A stretch of DNA of 8,758 bases from assembly GCA_017453605.1 (NCBI GenBank), contig JAFTEP010000292.1:1-8758 (forward strand), given 5' to 3'. The stretch comes from Clostridia bacterium. GTDB lineage: Bacteria; Bacillota; Clostridia; Oscillospirales; SIG627. A program made the translations under genes and the position numbers. Under the pieces are notes generated by a model. That model was not told the origin of the DNA. It did not search any database and worked only from the letters and a program-made list of their open reading frames with translations. This document shows positions 6,011-8,758 of the stretch, in pieces (the stretch's first letter is position 1; each line of letters opens with the position of its first letter).

Positions 6011-7030
6011 ATGAACGTAAAGACTCTGTTTTTGAACAACAAGGCGATGGAAGAGGTCGGAGTGCTGGATATGGCTTCGACTATCCGCGACGTCGAAAAG
6101 GTCTACAGGCTCTTTGACAGCGGCGACGTCATTTCCCCCGGCAAATGCGTCCTCAGGTGGGGCAAGACGCCCGAGGACGAGAACGTCTACGGCAGGATAA
6201 ACGCGATGCCGGGCTTTATCGCCGGCGAATTCGACATGGCGGGGATAAAGTGGATCGGAAGCGGTCCTATGAACTACAAGAAGGGACTGCCCCGCGCGAG
6301 CGTCACGGTGATTCTCAACGATCCCGAAACGAAGCTGCCCGTCTGTTTCGCGGACGGGACTGAAGTCAGCACCATGCGCACGGGCGCCTCGGGCGGAGTC
6401 GCGATAAAGCTGCTTTCGAGAGAGGACGCCTCGGTCATGACGATCTGCGGAGCCGGAGCGCAGGCGCCGACTCAGTTCGAGGCGGCAAAGATCGCAAGAC
6501 CGGGAATAAAAAAGCTGTATATATACGATATAAGACCCGAGAACGCCGAGAGATTCGCGGGCAAAGTCAGAGAAAAGTATCCGGACGTCGAGGCGATAGC
6601 GACCGGCGATATAGAAAGCGCCGCGAGGGACAGCGATATAATCGACTGCGTGACTCTGGCCTCTGAGCCTTTCATCAAGGGCGAGTGGCTGAAAAAGGGC
6701 TCTTTGGTGATGAATATGGCGGATTACGAGGTCGACCGCGACTGCGTCAGAAGAGCGGACAAGATCGTCTGCGATTTCTGGGAATCCATAAAGCACAGGA
6801 TGATAAGCACAGTCGCACTGATGTGGCGCGACGGACTCGTCAAGGACGAAGATATCCACGCCGAACTCGGACAGATACTGAACGGCAAAAAGTCAGGACG
6901 CGAAAACGAAAACGAGATCATCTATTTCAACGCCGTGGGAGCCGGGATCCTTGATATCGCGATCACGGCAAGGTGCTATAAAAAGGCGATAGAAAAAGGA
7001 ATAGGAACAAATCTTGACTTCTGGGAGTGA
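6011..7030 (+). CDS. Ornithine cyclodeaminase / mu-crystallin family protein
   Basis: NAD(P)-binding protein of 339 residues. The family includes ornithine cyclodeaminase, ketimine/imine reductases and some alanine dehydrogenases. The substrate half contains ISPGKCVLRWGK (41-52), GRINAMPGFI (61-70), AGIKWIGSGP (77-86) with the conserved lysine K80, and TMRTGASGG (121-129) with R123. The Rossmann half starts at TICGAGAQAPTQ (144-155), with the adenosine-ribose acidic position at IYDIRPENAERF (171-182). YFNAVGAGILDIAIT (305-319) is the conserved C-terminal signature. Start ATG 6011 follows GAGGGG (5996-6001), which overlaps the M20 stop. Closely similar Clostridial proteins may carry the database name 'tyramine oxidase subunit B'; that is recalled, not checked. 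Pairing with the M20 hydrolase suggests a two-step route: deacylation, then cyclisation/deamination or imine reduction of the freed amine. True ornithine cyclodeaminase activity is not demonstrated by these motifs. No clear terminator follows. Confidence 0.9.
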   Translation: MNVKTLFLNNKAMEEVGVLDMASTIRDVEKVYRLFDSGDVISPGKCVLRWGKTPEDENVYGRINAMPGFIAGEFDMAGIKWIGSGPMNYKKGLPRASVTVILNDPETKLPVCFADGTEVSTMRTGASGGVAIKLLSREDASVMTICGAGAQAPTQFEAAKIARPGIKKLYIYDIRPENAERFAGKVREKYPDVEAIATGDIESAARDSDIIDCVTLASEPFIKGEWLKKGSLVMNMADYEVDRDCVRRADKIVCDFWESIKHRMISTVALMWRDGLVKDEDIHAELGQILNGKKSGRENENEIIYFNAVGAGILDIAITARCYKKAIEKGIGTNLDFWE

Positions 7031-7147
7031 GTCTTCCCTCCCCTCTCCTGCGGGCGCAAATGCTCTTAAACAGAAGCGTCCGTCGGAGAAAGTCGAAAGA
7101 ACGCAATCCCATAGAACCAAATATTTATAAGATTTTCTTAAAAAACC

Positions 7148-7176
7148 TTGACAAGCGCGGCTTTGGGTGCTATAAT
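7148..7176 (+). promoter_or_regulatory. Perfect consensus promoter of the tRNA-Leu/tRNA-fMet unit
   Basis: TTGACA (7148-7153) and TATAAT (7171-7176) are exactly 17 nt apart, followed by AT-rich sequence and then the mature tRNA-Leu 5' end 23 nt later. This is the strength expected of a stable RNA promoter. Confidence 0.93.
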
Positions 7177-7199
7177 AATTAAAGGTCAGGGAAAGAAAT

Positions 7200-7288
7200 G
7201 CCGGAGTGGCGAAACTGGCAGACGCCCGGGACTTAAAATCCCGTGAGACTTAAATCTCGTACCGGTTCGATCCCGGCCTCCGGCACCA
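7200..7288 (+). tRNA. tRNA-Leu (anticodon UAA)
   Basis: An 89-nt class II tRNA with acceptor stem GCCGGAG/CTCCGGC, discriminator A and encoded CCA. The anticodon arm is CGGGA-CTTAAAA-TCCCG, presenting UAA. The long variable arm contains GAGA/TCTC, and the T arm has loop TTCGATC. The outermost T-stem pair is an A-C mismatch (49-65 by standard numbering), where related tRNAs have G-C; the rest pairs well. It reads UUA and UUG leucine codons. Confidence 0.96.
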
Positions 7289-7305
7289 TTTTAAATTTAA
7301 TATAT

Positions 7306-7381
<76 letters not shown>

Positions 7382-7418
7382 AAGGAGCTATATCGTAAAA
7401 CGATATAGCTCCTTATTT
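7382..7418 (+). terminator. Intrinsic terminator of the tRNA unit
   Basis: A perfect 15-bp stem (7382-7396 with 7400-7414, GGAGCTATATCGT/ACGATATAGCTCC plus two A-T pairs) closes on a 3-nt AAA loop and is followed by ATTTG. It begins immediately after the tRNA-fMet CCA. The T tail is short and interrupted, but position and stem length support termination. Confidence 0.8.
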
Positions 7419-7528
7419 GAAGACCTCGGCGGACTTTAACGGCGCAGTTTATGGGACCTTCTATCGCGGCGCTTCTCGGGAACCGCAAGCCGGCGCGAAG
7501 CGATAAGCCCGACGGATTCGAGTCTTCA
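7418..7528 (+). other. Foldable non-coding spacer between tRNA unit and NERD gene
   Basis: No ORF is evident. The two ends pair: TGAAGAC(C)TCG (7418-7428) with CGAGTCTTCA (7519-7528), 10 bp with one bulged C. Inside, GGG (7453-7455), CT and TATCGC (7462-7467) can pair with GCGATA (7500-7505), AG and CCC (7508-7510), enclosing GCGC (7469-7472) with GCGC (7493-7496). Five Ts follow at 7532-7536. It could be a small structured RNA, a remnant, or the leader region of the NERD gene. I recognise no family, and manual pairing of GC-rich sequence can mislead. Confidence 0.3.
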
Positions 7529-7531
7529 CCA
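7512..7531 (+). repeat. Left copy of a 20-nt imperfect direct repeat flanking the NERD gene
   Basis: The 12-mer ACGGATTCGAGT (7512-7523) recurs at 8578-8589. Both copies are followed, at the same distance, by ACCA, giving 17 of 20 identical positions. The left copy ends 61 nt before the NERD start codon. It can form a short GAC/GTC hairpin with loop GGATTCGA. Confidence 0.5.
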
Positions 7532-7534
7532 TTT

Positions 7535-7565
7535 TTGTTTTCAAAGCTTTTTGGATTTTTAATAT
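7535..7565 (+). promoter_or_regulatory. Weak candidate promoter of the NERD gene
   Basis: TAATAT (7560-7565) is a fair -10 box. The best -35 candidates, TTGTTT (7535-7540, 19-nt spacer) or TTTTCA (7538-7543, 16-nt spacer), are poor. The tract is very AT-rich, so a chance match is quite possible. A promoter is expected here because a terminator lies upstream. Confidence 0.25.
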
Positions 7566-7592
7566 AGTTTTTTTCTACAAGGAGCGCGACGT

Positions 7593-8513
7593 ATGATTTA
7601 TTTGTTCTTATTGCCTATTTTGATTTTATGCTTAATTTTCCTTTTTTACTATATTTCTTTCAGGAATTCCAGTTACTATAAAGTTACGCACAATTCATTT
7701 TTATCTGTTTGGAACGATAAAGGACGTTTGGGAGAATACTTGATATATAACTATTTAAGAAGTCTGGAAAAAAACGGCGCCCGCTTCCTGTTTAACATTT
7801 ATCTGCCCAAAACCTGCGAAGAGACTACAGAGATCGACGTGCTGCTCATTCACAAATATGGCGTTTTTGTGTTTGAAAGCAAAAACTACAGCGGTTGGAT
7901 TTTCGGAAGTGAAACGCAAAAAAACTGGACTCAGTGCCTCCCGATGGGAAAAGGGAGATCATCCCAGAAAGAACACTTTCTTAATCCGATTTTTCAAAAC
8001 AAGCTTCACATTTCTGCGCTCAAGCAAGTTATAGGAGAAACAGTTCCTGTTTATTCGATCATTGTTTTTTCTGAACGTTGTACGCTGAAAAACATCTCCG
8101 TTTCCGATCCAACAGTGCGCGTCATAAACAGAAATCAATTATATGATGCGATCAGGTTTTTATCGCTTGATAACGCAGCCGAACTTTCACAAGCGGATAT
8201 TGACAGCGTTTACAACAGTCTTTTCCCGTTTACTCAGGTGACCGACGAAGTAAAAGAAAACCACGTCAGAGCAATTCAAAGTCAACTCCCGGGCAATCGC
8301 CCCGACGTGTCTTCGTCTGAGGGCGCATCTTTGCCGACACCTGAAACAACGGATAAAGAAGATACCGTCGAAGAGCCGACAGATAATAATTCGATTTGTC
8401 CCAAATGCGGCGGCAAGCTCGTGTTGAGAATCACTTCTCGCGGAAAGAATAAAGGAACCCGTTTTTACGGATGCTCAAATTATCCCAAATGCCATTATAT
8501 TCAAAACATTTGA
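7593..8513 (+). CDS. Membrane-anchored NERD nuclease-domain protein with C-terminal topoisomerase-type C4 zinc finger
   Basis: Protein of 306 residues. Residues 2-23 form one hydrophobic membrane segment (MIYLFLLPILILCLIFLFYY onward). A NERD (nuclease-related) domain follows at about 40-160: GRLGEYL (44-50, E48), EID (80-82, D82), FESKNYSGW (94-102, E95 and K97) make the D...ExK core expected of a PD-(D/E)xK-like nuclease, and NP-x2-QN-x2-H (131-139) is the usual later motif. A hydrophilic, probably disordered linker (about 215-265) leads to a C4 zinc finger, C269, C272, C294, C300, of the kind at the C-terminus of topoisomerase I (GCSNYPKC). All catalytic-type and zinc residues are intact. 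Start ATG 7593 follows AAGGAG (7579-7584) at 8 nt. Base composition is unlike its neighbours: 7621-7680 has 14 G/C of 60, suggesting transfer. Known members are biochemically poorly characterised; DNA processing or defence is inference. Confidence 0.9.
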   Translation: MIYLFLLPILILCLIFLFYYISFRNSSYYKVTHNSFLSVWNDKGRLGEYLIYNYLRSLEKNGARFLFNIYLPKTCEETTEIDVLLIHKYGVFVFESKNYSGWIFGSETQKNWTQCLPMGKGRSSQKEHFLNPIFQNKLHISALKQVIGETVPVYSIIVFSERCTLKNISVSDPTVRVINRNQLYDAIRFLSLDNAAELSQADIDSVYNSLFPFTQVTDEVKENHVRAIQSQLPGNRPDVSSSEGASLPTPETTDKEDTVEEPTDNNSICPKCGGKLVLRITSRGKNKGTRFYGCSNYPKCHYIQNI

Positions 8514-8520
8514 TTTTTCC

Positions 8521-8545
8521 GGAGCAGGCTTCCCTGCTCCTTTTT
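8521..8545 (+). terminator. Intrinsic terminator of the NERD gene
   Basis: GGAGCAGG (8521-8528) pairs perfectly with CCTGCTCC (8533-8540) around a CTTC tetraloop and is followed by TTTTTG. It starts 7 nt after the stop codon and is a textbook terminator, separating this gene from the next. Confidence 0.93.
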
Positions 8546-8573
8546 GTTCTTCTTTCTTCCTTTATCGATCTGC

Positions 8574-8593
8574 CATAACGGATTCGAGTTATG
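8574..8593 (+). other. Small hairpin with loop GGATTCGA
   Basis: CATAAC (8574-8579) pairs with GTTATG (8588-8593) around the 8-nt loop GGATTCGA. The same 8-nt loop sits between GAC and GTC at 7511-7524. There is no T-run directly after it. Role unknown. Confidence 0.35.
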
Positions 8594-8597
8594 ACCA
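8578..8597 (+). repeat. Right copy of the 20-nt imperfect direct repeat flanking the NERD gene
   Basis: This is the second copy of ACGGATTCGAGT (8578-8589) with ACCA at 8594-8597, 64 nt after the NERD stop codon. The copies are 1066 nt apart and bracket the AT-rich gene with its terminator and probable promoter. Confidence 0.5.
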
Positions 8598-8639
8598 CTC
8601 GTATTTTTTGTCTTCCTTCTTTATTTTTTCATAAATTCA

Positions 8640-8648
8640 TGCTATACT
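8640..8648 (+). promoter_or_regulatory. Candidate extended -10 promoter for the ADP-ribosylglycohydrolase gene
   Basis: TGCTATACT (8640-8648) fits the extended -10 form TGnTATAAT with one mismatch. The -35 region 17 nt upstream (8620-8625, TTTATT) is weak, as is common with extended -10 promoters. The predicted start near 8655 would leave a leader of about 20 nt. Confidence 0.55.
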
Positions 8649-8661
8649 GTTTTCAAAGATC

Positions 8662-8670
8662 GGAGGTGAT
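8662..8670 (+). promoter_or_regulatory. Full-length Shine-Dalgarno sequence fixing a GTG start
   Basis: GGAGGTGAT is complementary to nine bases of the 16S rRNA 3' end. Its GGAGG core ends 7 nt before GTG 8674, which identifies that GTG as the start codon of the gene cut by the window edge. Confidence 0.85.
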
Positions 8671-8673
8671 ATT

Positions 8674-8758
8674 GTGTTCGGTGCGATTTACGGCGACGTG
8701 ATCGGGTCATATTATGAAGTCCACTGCACGAAAAACTATGATTTTCCGTTTGAGAACG
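8674..8758 (+). CDS. ADP-ribosylglycohydrolase (DraG)-family protein, 3'-truncated
   Basis: Only the first 28 codons are inside the window. Read from the GTG as initiator Met, they give FGAIYGDVIGSYYE and later KNYDFPFEN. The G-A-I-x-G-D-x-x-G-S-x-x-E opening followed by a 'K..DFP' segment is the usual N-terminus of small bacterial ADP-ribosylglycohydrolases, which remove ADP-ribose from proteins or small molecules with two magnesium ions. The later acidic metal ligands lie outside the window, so activity cannot be judged. The gene has its own promoter and a very strong ribosome binding site, and is separated from the NERD gene by a terminator, so it is not in one operon with it. The family call rests on this short stretch only. 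Confidence 0.7.
   Translation, partial: MFGAIYGDVIGSYYEVHCTKNYDFPFEN

Noticed and set aside
5954..6859. 301-codon open frame on the minus strand opposite the ornithine cyclodeaminase-family gene
   Set aside because: It is a mirror of a real gene with clear family motifs, has no recognisable domain, and its composition is arginine/histidine/valine-rich as expected for antisense reading of this codon usage.
7031..7147. Terminator after the ornithine cyclodeaminase-family gene
   Set aside because: Only a 5-bp TAAGA/TCTTA hairpin followed by As on the plus strand was found. Nothing else in this 117-nt spacer stood out.
7418..7531. A third tRNA, suggested by GGATTCGAG and ACCA near the end
   Set aside because: No acceptor stem, D arm or anticodon arm can be built, and the spacing between the TTCGA loop and ACCA is far too short.

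Overview
The window looks like a piece of chromosome from an uncultured member of the Clostridia (Bacillota). The signs are: near-consensus TTGACA-17-TATAAT promoters, strong GGAGG-type ribosome binding sites, intrinsic terminators after most units, tRNA genes that encode their CCA ends, a SpoIIE-type phosphatase fused to an RsbW-like ATPase, and free use of ATA (Ile) and AGA (Arg) codons in moderately GC-rich DNA. This is inferred from style; no marker gene fixes the lineage.

Layout. (1) Positions 2-1243 hold the 3' part of a signalling protein, a PP2C/SpoIIE serine phosphatase plus HATPase, closed by a 15-bp terminator hairpin. (2) A consensus promoter (1331-1359) and a structured leader (1380-1424) precede a tight three-gene operon: class II ketose-bisphosphate aldolase, FGGY sugar kinase, short-chain dehydrogenase (1455-4563). 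It reads as a carbohydrate route in which a ketose is phosphorylated and split and a carbonyl/alcohol step is done by the SDR. The substrate is not evident, and no transporter or regulator lies in the window. (3) A tRNA-Lys(UUU) gene lies on the minus strand (4612-4687) with its own promoter and a terminator shared with the operon end. (4) Diverging from it is a two-gene operon of an M20 amidohydrolase and an ornithine cyclodeaminase-family protein (4846-7030), probably acting on N-acylated or otherwise modified amino acids. (5) A perfect consensus promoter drives tRNA-Leu(UAA) and initiator tRNA-fMet (7200-7381), ended by a 15-bp hairpin. (6) An AT-richer gene for a membrane-anchored NERD nuclease-domain protein with a C4 zinc finger (7593-8513) sits between two imperfect 20-nt direct repeats and a strong terminator. 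(7) The first 28 codons of an ADP-ribosylglycohydrolase-like gene run off the right edge.

Most of the window is ordinary metabolic and translational housekeeping. The least explained parts are the NERD gene with its flanking repeats and the roughly 110-nt foldable spacer upstream of it, the leader hairpin of the sugar operon, and the unknown substrates of the two metabolic operons. No stretch longer than about 300 bases lacks a gene. No CRISPR array, insertion sequence, known riboswitch or replication origin was seen.
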